From: Vandiemenella viatica
Taxonomy: Eukaryota > Arthropoda > Insecta > Orthoptera > Morabidae
Reading direction: 5' to 3'
NCBI GenBank assembly: GCA_031002005.1
Contig: CM061920.1
Span: 46,292,610-46,356,609, forward strand
DNA: 64,000 nucleotides
Below are positions 11,401 to 23,400 of the stretch, in pieces. The notes below the pieces were generated by a model. It was not told the DNA's origin and ran no database searches. It saw nothing but the letters and a program-made list of their open reading frames with translations. A program made the position numbers and the translations under genes. Numbering within the stretch: the first letter of the stretch is position 1; each line of letters opens with the position of its first letter.

Positions 11401-14400
11401 ACGATCACGCAGTAATTTATTGTTGGTTGCTAATGTGTCCATCCATCAAATGATAAAACAGTTTATCAGTGTGATATTAGACAGACAAACGAGGAAAGTG
11501 GTCACAAAGTCATTCAATCTGAGGCCTTAGAAAGCCAGCTTGAAGGAGCAAGAAAAGGAAAGAGCAGGCTATATAGAAAAGAAGACTCAAGGTGTAGAAA
11601 ATGGAGGAGGAAAGGTCCATGATGGAATACTGGTCATTGATTGGGAAGGAGGTTGCAAGGACGGAACTAACGACAGTGAATAAAGAATGGATAGGTTTCA
11701 AACAGTGATTGGTATAGGCAGCAGAAAGAGTTTGTGGCACAATGAGAAAAAAAGAAAAGTGAAGGGGAAACACCTTTGTGGAATTTCGCATGCATGTAGG
11801 CATTTCCTCTAGAGACATGATTCAGAATCATGACCAAAGAATTTAGAAAAACTAAGCCAAACTGATGCTCCAAAAAGAAAAGAAAAATTGTATGGAAAAT
11901 GGACAGAAATTGAAGGGCAAAGAATGGAATAGCAAAGTACTGTTTATGTGGAAAGGAAAGATAAATTATACCCTCCACTCACCAAAATTGAAGGGAGGAG
12001 GGCAGCAGCAACACAAAATAATATACAAACGCTATTTTGCGGTTAACACTTTGTCAAGTGGAAAGAAACAAGTTGCTGAGCATGCACAAGCTGTGTTTTT
12101 TGTGTTTGTATATCAACTTTTGTGAGTGTTAGGCGTAATTTATCTTTCCTTTCCATATAAATATCGCCTTACAACAGTCCTTTCACTCCATCGTTGCTGG
12201 TAAAGTACTATTTACAGTTGTCAAAAATAAAATATAAAAATGAGTGTGAAAGATTGATGTATGATGATTAAATATAGTTGAGATCATGGAATATCATGGA
12301 TTATGGAATATTTTGAAGACCTATTAAATGTAGGACAGACAAAAAATTGGGGCATACCAACAGCTATTAAAGAAGTTGATGGAGAGATAATGGAAGACCT
12401 AACATGATCAAAGATGGACAGCTTTCATGGTCCGTTTGTATACCATTGTTTTGGAAAATAGAATTATCTAAAATGGTGTTGTCATTTTTTTCCCCAAGAT
12501 TGCATTCTGATGATCACAAGACAAAACGATTGGTCTGTGCTTTATAATTTTTTATTCAATACGGTCAGGAAGGAGATAAATTTTTGGACCACATTGTTAC
12601 AGGAGATGAGACTTGGGTGTCCCACATGACTTCTGAGTCCAAGCAACAGTCAATGGAATGGCAACACACATTGTTACCAATCAAAGTGAAAGCCAAAGAT
12701 ACAATTTCAGCATGAAAGATAATAACAACTGTGTTTTGGGGCAGGAAAGGAATTTAGGGATTTTATGGCAAGAGGCACAACTGTCAGTTTTGATGAATTT
12801 GTGTGACCTTGAGAAAACTCTGGCAGGCCATACACAACAAGCTATGTGGCCTTATGTCTTCTGGTCTGATGTTGCTCCACGACAGTTCAAGGCCACATTT
12901 TTCTGCACAAAAGCAAGGTCTAATCAGTTTTTATGCAACTTTTTTAGATTTTCAGAAAGCCTTTGACTCTGTGCCACACAACCGCCTTTTAGCGAAGCTT
13001 AGAGTGTATGCTATATCTGATCAGCTTTGTGAATGGATAAAGGATTTTCTAACTGGTCTGTCACAGTATGTCGTCTTTGAAGGAGAAAGTTCTTCTAATC
13101 TAAATGTTACATCGGGTTTACCTCAAGGAAGTGTAATAGGACCACTTCTTTTCTTAATTTTTATAAACGATCTCAAAGACAAAGTGAAAAGCATTTTTAG
13201 ATTGTTTTCTGATGATGCGGTTATTTATAGGGAAGTAAGGAATTTGGACGATCGCTTAGAAATTCAGCGTGATCTGGGTGTTGTTTTGGCATGGTGCGCT
13301 GAGTGGCAGCTTACACTAAATTGTAAAAAGTGCAAGACAATGAGCATAACTAACAAAAAGAATCCAATTGTTCAGAAATATGAGGTAAACAATTCAGTTA
13401 TTGATATAGTTGATTCTATGAAATATTTGGGAGTAACAGTACAAGAGAACTTGAAATGGGACTTACACGTTATTTCATTAGTAGGTAGAGCTAATTCTAG
13501 GCTGCGATTCCTATGTCGGATCTTGAAAAATTGTAATGAACAAACAAGAGAGATAGCGTACAAATCTCTTGTTGCGCCCACATTTGGACTACTGTTGTGC
13601 CATTTGGGATCTGTTTCGTAAGGGGTTGATTGACAGTATAGGGAAAGTACAGAGAAGAGCCGCTCGATTTGTGACCGCTTGCTACAGCCCTTATAAAAAC
13701 ATCACAGAACTGTTTAGTAGACTAGGCTGGGAGCCTCTGGTAGATAGATGACACACGCTTCATTTAAACTTATTGGTAAACATGTGTACTCACAATTTCA
13801 CTTAGGAGTGTAATGAAATACTTTGTCCATCAACCTATTTGAGTCAGAAGATAAGATTAGAGAAATAAGGTGCCGCACTGATTCTTATATGAATTCTTTT
13901 TTCCCTCGTACCATTCGGGATTGGAATGCACAACAAAGAGATTAGCTTTGGTACTGAGCATCCTCTGCCACCCACAATTTTTTGAATTGCAGAGTATATA
14001 TGTAGATATAGATGTAAAAGTTCAGACCTTTCATCCAGTGATTTTTATCTGTTTTGGTACTTTTGAATTCCTCGGTGGTCAATGATGAAGTGGCAGATGC
14101 AGTCATGGATTGCGCTCCTTCTCAAGCAGTAGATTTATTTGTTGCTGGAATTCAATGGTGTGACAAATGTTTGAATGAAAATGGAAATGATGGAGAAAAA
14201 TTCCTTTTTAAAAATAACCCTTGTACTTATAGTGATAGCAGTGAATGTAGTAGCAAAATGCCGAAGCTGCACAGTAAAAACCTTTTGCATAAGGTGTTTA
14301 ACCAAGCTACTGTTAATTTAATTTCATCATGTAATTGTTCTTTCATTGTAGCTCTCGGGTCAAAAGCAGCAAATCAAACTGACACTGAAAACACCTGGTG

Positions 14401-17400
14401 CTAATCCGGCAGCTCCTGCAAAACGTATGGTTACAGGCCTTCCAGAGCTGCCAGAGCTTAATCTTGTGCGCAGAGGTAAGCTCATGACTAATAATATCTA
14501 TGCTTAATACCTTTTTTAAAAGTAGCTTTAAAATTGAAAATATTATTTGTTAGAGGAACAGAAACTACTATAGCAACTAAACAAAGAAACTTGAAGCCAT
14601 AAACTTAAATGAACTATAACCAGTGATATGCAAGCAACAATATTCTAAAGTCGAAATACAGTAGAATGTCGATTATTAAAAAAAAACTTTTTTTAGTTTT
14701 TTACAAATGGTTCAATATTCAGTAGTTAAATTTTGTTTCTATTTACACTCATGCACTATAATTCAAGAATTTCAGTCACAAAGAACTGGTTATAATTACT
14801 TTAATCCTTATACCTGGCGTGCTATTGTTTAATTGCTGCAATATGTTCATGAGCGGCTGGCTACTGGCTTTGAAGATGAATGTTTGCTTGAAGCGTGAAG
14901 TGACAACAGTTATGAGCATAATTATAACAGTCTTTCAATGTGCCAATAGTTTTGGGATTCTTAGAAATCAGAAATCCTCCTCGTTTGTTCTGTGCTGCAT
15001 GGTAAGCTTTAATTCTATGTTTTTCTCGGTCAAATGAATTGTTCGACATGCCGTGTGAGAGCTGGCATGATGAAGAATGATGTGACGTTTTTGATTGTTT
15101 TTCCTTTTTGCTTCGATGACTTCTGGCAAAAAATTGTTGTGTACTATTCAGCATTAACTCTTATTTGATCCTCTAAAGCAGTGGTTGCGATATGTCCAGT
15201 ATAACCAAGGAAACAGGCGACCATTTTCTTGGAAGTGCTTTGAAAGAATCACTTTTGTTAGTTTCGGTTCATCTTGGAAAACGCAAACAGTTGTTTGAGT
15301 CAAATTATGCGGAATCCATCAGGAATAGATCTTTTTCACAACTAAAATCGAATGTACTGCAGTTCTTGATATACGTAAGGATGCCTGTATCTTGCAGCAA
15401 GTCGCATGCCAGTTCTCTGCAATTATGTTGTGTATCAATGTTTTTTTGGAACAATTTTAATTTTCATCAACCTTAATGGAATTCATTGCTAATGGTAGGA
15501 TGACCATGATGAAATTCTTCAAACCAATTGTTAAGTCTTTTCTGATGATTCTGGATTTCCAAAAGTTGAACAAAGTGATTTGAGGCTTGTTCTTTGAGTT
15601 ACGTCTTTACTAAAATTATAAAAAATCAACCGCCAAAAAAAAAAATTACATGTGAAATTTCCATTTTTCACACTACTTTTTAAGAAAATAAAAATTTGCT
15701 CACTGTAAACAAACTACTTCGCCAGTTTCTAGCTACCACTGTTTTAACAATAATGGACAAATTTTACAACAATGTAAATGTCTCATCTGAATGGTGCCAT
15801 GTAGTGGTCGTTTGTAAAAACTTAAAAGGTGACCCTCGTATTTATTTTTATAGCGAATTCCTGATAATCAAGCAATTTCTTTTACAGAATTTACGCAATT
15901 GGTTATCTTCATTATTTTGGCCTTTCCATTACTTATTAAAATCCTTTCCTATTGTACTTCACATGAGCATTTAGATCCTCATTATTATTTGTCTGTGTTC
16001 AGCTAGTTATGCAGGTTAACTTCAAATTCTTTTCCTTTTACATCTGTTCAGCTCGTGGCGCATATACTTCATTAATCTCAATGATTTTACTTCTTATTGG
16101 TGTTATTATAATTAATTCCTTTTACCTCTTCATATAGCCCTTCCCTCAATACACCCCGTTTCTTGTTTTATCCCCATTGTCTAGCCAATATGTAAATTCC
16201 TTCAAGCTTTCTCCTCTCCATCATCTCTCTGCTAGTCCAAAGACGTCCAGTTTCCTCCTTTCCATGTGAGCCACAATTTCATTCACTTTTACTGTTAATG
16301 TTCTGATGTTTAATGTCCCAATTCAAAAACTTTCTCATTGTCTTTTCTCTTGCCAGTTTGGTTATCCTTTAATCCAATTATCCTTCTGAGAATTTTTCCC
16401 CAGTTGAAAGTGCCCTTTAGATCACAGTAGGGCAAATAAGAAGCTCTTATAAAACAGGGCAACTAACCCTGTGAGTCAACTTCATGCAGAAGAATAGCAT
16501 AACTGTATTAAAATCAGATCTTACTAAGCAAAATTAAAGAAAACGCTTTAAAACATCAAATTCATATTCAGTGAGATAGGGAACCAAACATTTTCTAACC
16601 ACATTCACATTGATAAATCAGAACCTAGTCTGAGAAAGATTTTTTTAACAGTTGAATTAAATTTTAATGAAACACGTGCTCAGGAGACAATTTCCCTACT
16701 CATCTATTTATTCCTTTCTTATTATTATTTTTTTGTGTTAAATGCTTTGAGTGTAACTTCTTTACCCACCTGTTTATGCCTTTTTCGATTTTAACTTCTT
16801 TCAGTACTTTTGATAACTATTTAGCACTTCTCTTGGCAATTTATTCAAATCCCTGACTCCCATACCTACAGAATAAAATTTTCCAAATCTCTTACGCCTG
16901 AAATAGAGAGCCAGCTGCAATTACATGTCATTAGAATGAAAACTATATCATCTCCAGTAAAAGCTGTTAGTTTTATGTTATCTGATCAAAAAATAACAAT
17001 TTTTGTTTTCTTGAAGAATATTTACTTACTAATCAGGATTGATTTTGTTCCTTTCAGTGTAATCCCTCTCAGATAAAATACACTTGTTCCAGTACTTTTT
17101 CCAATCTTGAAAACACTTTGGAATTCTCACCACGTAACAAATTCTGCAAGGTTTATCGACATTATCAAGGAACTCCATCTTGGTCAGCATGACTTACTGG
17201 CGAGCTTCGATGTGGTGTGTCTGTTCACCAGGGTCCCTCTGAACCGTTATGTTGATGACACCTTTGTTGTCGTTTGGCCCCACGGCAGGGACAGCCTGGA
17301 AGGTTTTCTCCAGCATCTAAACAGCATCAACGAAAACATTAAGCTCACAATGGAGGTGGAAGAGAATGGTCGGCTTCCTTTCTTAGAGATTCTTATAGAA

Positions 17401-20400
17401 AGGAGACCAGTTGGGACACTCAGACACAGGAAGCCTATGCACACAGACCTTTACCTGAACGTGCGTAGTCATCACCACCCAGCGCAGCACAATACGGTGC
17501 TCACCACGCTGGTACATAGGGCACGAGTGATATGTGATGTCGACAGCCTACCGGGCAAACTTAACCATCTACGCAACGGGTACTCGGAGCATCTGATTAC
17601 ATGTGCATTCCGAGAACCGAGATGCAGGCTTAATAACACCGAGAACGAGCCACAGGATCGCATTGTCTTCTTGCCATACTCTGGTCCTACAACATCGAGG
17701 ATTGGCAGAGTTCTGGCCAAAAATGGGATTAAGACCATCTTCCTGCCGAAGCTAAAGAACATCTTGTGCTCCCCCAAGGACGACCTGGCACTCCGAACAC
17801 TGGGTGTTTATAGCATTCCATACGAATGCGGTAAGAGATACATTGGCCAGACGGTACGGTACGGTGCATTAACCAGCGTTGTCTGGAACACGCCCGACAC
17901 GTGCATCTAGGACAGAGCGAAAAATCGGCGGTAGCGGAACATTGCCTGGAACAAGGCCATGGCTTCGATTTTGAGAATACCAGGATATTGGCGTGTACAA
18001 GGAATTTCTGGGATAGTATTCTCACAAAAGCAGTTGAAATTCACACCACGCACAATCTCGTCAACCGGGACTATGGATACCAGCTGAGCGAAGCTTGGAC
18101 GCCTGTCATTAATGCTATACGTTTTTCAGTGTGCCGAAGTGCACAGCACGGTGGCCGAACCCACGCCAGCCTCCTACCGGCGCCAACCAGCGGCGCGCAC
18201 GTCAACCACGCGCGCATTCGGGGGCTATAAGAATCAGCCTTACGACACAGCTGGAACTTCACCAGAAGATGGCGACGGAGGCTGAGGTCACCGAAATATC
18301 ATGTGGAAACACCTTAATTACTCAGCCAGTCTCCCAAGAAGACTACATCCACTTCGGAATTCATTTTCCGATATAGCATTCAGGCGTTTCTGTTTTTTAT
18401 CTCATCAGTGGTGGCAAAATGGCATCCTCTTAAGGTTCTCTTCAGCTCCGGAATAGAAAGTCGAGGGAGGCCATGTCAGGTGAATAAGGTAACCGAGTTA
18501 AAACACCAGTTTCTCTCTCTCCTTTTATTTTAAAAACTGCAAATAACCTGTGAGGTGTGAGCGTACGCATTATTGTGAATTGCGATATGTTATTTGGCAG
18601 TTTCCCTACAGCAGTTTTAGCATTACAAGATTTGGTATTTTATAATCTTTCATCATTTGAGGTAAATTGCTAACCACCTTCCTCAATAATTTAATATGGA
18701 CCCTAACAAAACTTTCAGACTTCCTTATGCCTGAATTCAAGACGGCATCAATGATTATTTCTTCCCTTTCACGTACTACTACTGAGTGCTCTTTTAATAT
18801 CAATTTACACATCATCGCTATTATATGCCTTTTTTAGTTATTTGTTAATTTTGACCTTCAACCTTAGAACATTTATTCAGCTAATAATAAAGTGCAGTCA
18901 TATGTGGGTTATGATTCTTCTTGCCTTGATGCACACAATGATAGTTTCTTCTAGAAAAGTTGACTGTGAGAAGAGAGTTCTGGTTGTTAGTTGAACAGTT
19001 TGTGATTTCAGTGATGTGGATCTGTAGCTTTTAAATCCGTATTTTGAAGGAATTGGGTGATTGCTTTGTAAATATGAATATTCTTAATTTGTAAGATAAT
19101 GATTATATTTATCTGGAAATTAACTGTGATGTTTTGTAGGCACCTATAGTAATGAGTGCATTCTGATTTGTATCATCAACAGGAGAACATGACCTAATTA
19201 AGATCAGAAATCCCTATCAACAGAACAAGGTGGGTGAGTGGTTAACATTCTGGTCTCGCATTCAGGAGGATGGTGGTTGGAATTCCCATCTGGGCATCCA
19301 GATTTGGGTTTTCCATGGTTTCCCCAAATCACTCCAGCTGAATGCCTGGATGCTTCCTTCAAAAGGCCATGTCCAAATTCTTTCCTGCTCCTTGGTCACA
19401 TCCTGCCTCTAAATGACCTCGATGTTGACAAGGCGTAAAGCCACCAAATCTCTAGCAGATCAAATGAACACACAGCCGTGTCTATTACAAGAATATGGTA
19501 TAGATAACAAACATGGCTGAGTCTCATCGTAATTATTGTTGTTAAATGCCTCCTTGCTATTGTAGACAATTAAGTCCCCCTAATATTGCATATATTTTTG
19601 TCTTCAAGTTCATTTTTCTGTTATTAGTTACCAAGGTTCGCTTCTATATTGGCTCCGATCTGTAATTAAAAAAATTTAAAAATGCAGGTTCCACTGTTGG
19701 CAATAGATTCACAGGACAACCAACAAATGTTGATTTACCACTGTGAATATGAAAATTTCACAAAGTTTCAGCAAAACATAGTTAATCTAACTCCTTGAAT
19801 TATAAACTCACTAAAATGTACACACAAATGATGACTTGCTTCACATTCTGTTTTCCAAAAGTTCACATGATTCAGTAAAATGACTACAGCATGTCCCAAC
19901 AAGTTCACGGTCTACCCGGCTTAGCCATCTTGTATTCCTAGGTGTGTACTCTCTTGACCACACTGAGACTCACTCTATCATTTCAAAGATATACCTGCCC
20001 GGAGTAATGTCACGCAATCACTTTTGTTGAATCTTCTCAAAGCGAGTCAAAAAGTTTATCTGTATTTCCTGGTATTTCTTTTAACAAAATGTTCTAAACT
20101 CCCAGTTTTTAATAAGTTGCATTATAAATTATTTTATGTATTTTAACACTTTTAAATTCATAAATTAAAGATGGACCTGAGTGAAAACCCCAATCTGATC
20201 AAAAACTAACAGTAACTTTTGTTTTTCGTGAAGAACATTTGTTTATTAATCAGGATCAATTTTGTCCCCTTCAAAGTAATCCTCCTCAGATAAAATACAC
20301 ATTTTGCCAGCACTTTTTCCAATCTTGGAAGATCTTCTGGAATTAGTACTATTTTATTACGTTGGCCATTTTCCACCATCATCGTGGTCTATTTCTCCAG

Positions 20401-23400
20401 CCACTTCCACCTATGCTATGATTTTTTTTTTTTTTTTGCCTCCTCTTAAATTTATTCATCTCGTCGGTATCCTCTGTTCAAACAATTTTCTGAAGGCCCG
20501 GCTTTCATCTCCATTGATTCTTTTATTCTATCTCTCTATCATGCAGTCTCTCTCTATTTTTTGTATTACTACTCCTTCCACTCACTGGTTCTGCCACTAC
20601 ATCCAAGCCCTATGAAGACCTTCCCATTCCCATTCCTCTTCCACTGTTCCCAGTTCCCCTCTTGGTGTCTTGCTTCTGACAGTTTTCTGGTATTTTCTTT
20701 TCATTATTCCTCTTTCAGATTCCATATCTTCATTTTCCTATCCTGTGTTTCAGATTTTCTTCTATATGCCATTCTTCTTAGCTTCATTACCAATGAATTT
20801 GGTAGTGTAGTATGGACCCCACATTTTGAGTATCAAATACAGAAGCTGGACTGGGTGCAAAAAAGGGCTGCTAGTTTTGTTTCTGGAAATTGCCGCAGAA
20901 TGCAATCGGTAACAGATATGATTAAAAGAGCTGAATTAGGATTCATTGGAATACAGGAGGAGGGTGAAGAGTCATGGAAGTGTACAAGGTGTATTGTTGG
21001 TGATGAGGTGTGGAAAGATATTGGTGTAAGGATGAAAAGAAAAGTAATGCCTGGAAGGGAAAAGATGGCACTTGGTTTCAGGCACAAGGGTGTAGGAAAA
21101 TTCTCATTGTTAGGTAAGGGTGTTAGGGATTGGAATAAGTTACCAAGAGAAATGATTTATAATTTACCAAAAACGTTGAAAGAATTTAAAGTTGAAACTA
21201 GCTGGTGCCCACGACTTCGTTCGTGTTTGTAAAGAATTCGGATTGACAGCTACCGACATCTAACCACCATAGTGCACGATGGGAGATTCGAAGCTATTAC
21301 TACTCACAAACGCCAGTCATCTGCACTATTTAGTAGTGGCAGCTAAGTGACAGAGAGAGATGTCTTTGATCGAAATACGAAAATACCCTTGATCAGCCTC
21401 TTTCAACCACCATATTTCCATCACTCCCACAGTTACCGAAATTCAGCCAACGTTGTGACCAACGGATGTCTCTGTTCTACTACCACGCACAAACACCAGT
21501 GATCTGTGATAGTTTTGGCTGAAAAGTGATACACCATGACACATACATCTTTGGTAGAAATATGAAAATGGCAAAGGTCGACCACTTTCAACCACCATAT
21601 CTCCCACACCTCCATAACTACCGACATGTAACCACCATAGTGCACAATAGGAGACAAGTGCCACTACCACACACAAACACCAATGAACTACTCTATGTAG
21701 TTGTGGCAACAAAGTGACATATACGGAGACACATGTCTTTGGTCGAAATACAAAAATATCCTTGATCGGCCACTTTCAACCACGATATCTTGCACACCTT
21801 CATAGCTACTGACATCTAACCACCATAGTGCACGATGGGAGATTCAATGCTATTTCCACACACAAACGCCAGTCATCTGCGCTATGTAGTTGTGGCAGCA
21901 TATGGAGACACATGTCTTTGGTCAAATACGAAAATATCCTTGATCGGCCACTTTCAACCACCATATCTCCCACACTAGCACAGTTACTGAAATTCGGACA
22001 ACATTGTGATCAACGGGTGACTCTGCTACTACCACGTACAAACACCAGTGATCTGCACAAGATAGTTTTGGCTGAAAAGTGATACACCATGTCACATATG
22101 TTTTTGATAGAAATATGAAAGTGCTGCAGGTCATCCACTTTCAACTACCAAATCTCCAACACCCCCATAGCTACCGACATCTAACCACCATAGTACACGA
22201 TAGGAGACACAATACCACTACCACACACACCATTGGTCTATGCTATGTAGTTGTGGCAGCAGTTTGACATATACAGAGACACATGTCCTTGGTCGAAATA
22301 CGAAAATGCCCAGCATCGACCACTTTTAACCATCATATCTCCCACCTCCCCACAGGTATCGACATTCGGCCAACGTTGTGCATGACAGGAAACTCCATGC
22401 TACTTCCACACACAAAGACCAGTGATCTGTGCTAGTTAGTGGTGGCTGAAAAGTGAAATATAGGAAAATACTCGTCTATTTTTATGTAGAGGGCAAATTT
22501 AGGTGGGTGCAGGAAAAAGGGGGAGGAGAGGAGAGGCAGAAGATGGATGTGTAGGCAAATTGTCACTAGAGCGTGCGCTCCATAGCAATTAAATTTAAAT
22601 TTAGCCAGTGATCACTATCAAATGGTATTTCCAATATATCTGCCTCATTCTCTATTAAATATCATGTAGTCCACTGCAGACTTCCTCTGCAAATCATTAC
22701 TTTACAAGGTTACTTTGTGGTTATCTCCCCTTTTTGTACTACAAATTTCCTATTCTCAGCTAATTTCTCTTGCAGAATTCCACTAACCTGTCCCCTTCTC
22801 CATTCCTGCTACCCTATCCTTCTGTCCCCAGTACTTTCTCATACCCTTGCCTTTCTGTGCCCACAAGGGCATTCAGATTTGACTATTCAACTGTTTTTGC
22901 AAACCTTTTCTTCCAAATTCCTTATCTTGCTTTGGGCAGCCTACTTATGGATATATACAAGGGGCATTTTTTTTTTCAACCTCCGGTAGGCCATAAATAA
23001 AAGACAAATGTATGTGGATAAAATTACACTGCTGAGATCTCTAATTCTTACACTGACAAAAGACTGTACGACATAGTAGTTACATACATGATCCACGGAC
23101 CCTGCAGTGTACAAAATCAAACATCACCGTCCATGAAGGACAGGAAATACATGGAAAAGTATCCTCAAGTGCTATTAAAACAACCACAAACAAATAACAA
23201 TGCGTATCCCCTGTACAGACGGAGAGCCCCCAAAGACGGAGGGCGCACTGCCCAAATCAGAATCCGCAACAATCGCGAGAAAATTGTTGTGGACAATAGC
23301 TGGATTGTACCTGACTCCCCCTTACTTTCAAAAATATTTAATGCCCACATAAATGTAGGGTTTTGTAACTCAGTGCATCTGAAAATATATTTACAAGGGG

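Larger units (their letters stand above)
16980..18600 (-). mobile_element. mariner element split by a Penelope-like element
   Basis: On the minus strand 18600-18379 gives HTSQVICSF and, in other frames, [14 protein letters not shown] and [19 protein letters not shown], the third catalytic Asp region of a mariner transposase. After the PLE insertion, 17117-17040 continues with [19 protein letters not shown] to [13 protein letters not shown] and a stop. The two halves are in the correct order. The terminus near 16980 reads TCTGATCAAAAA and is shared with another copy at 20193. Confidence 0.75.

Noticed and set aside
11510..11978. Overlapping minus-strand ORFs with Phe/Leu-rich, membrane-like sequence
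   Set aside because: AT-rich, low-complexity translations in two overlapping frames, with no start context, splice signal or family resemblance.
14658..15895. Possible pogo/Tigger-type ends (CAGTAGAATGTCGATTATTA and inverted TTGATTATCAGGAATTCGCT)
   Set aside because: The two ends match only loosely, no TA duplication can be shown, and the coding remnant inside looks mariner-like; boundaries too weak to call.
19230..19438. Two overlapping ORFs starting at the end of exon C
   Set aside because: They are readings of SINE sequence and not continuations of the host gene.
20304..20789. Hydrophobic plus-strand ORFs before the LINE fragment
   Set aside because: They arise from a CT-rich stretch; only the part after 20790 has recognisable LINE motifs.
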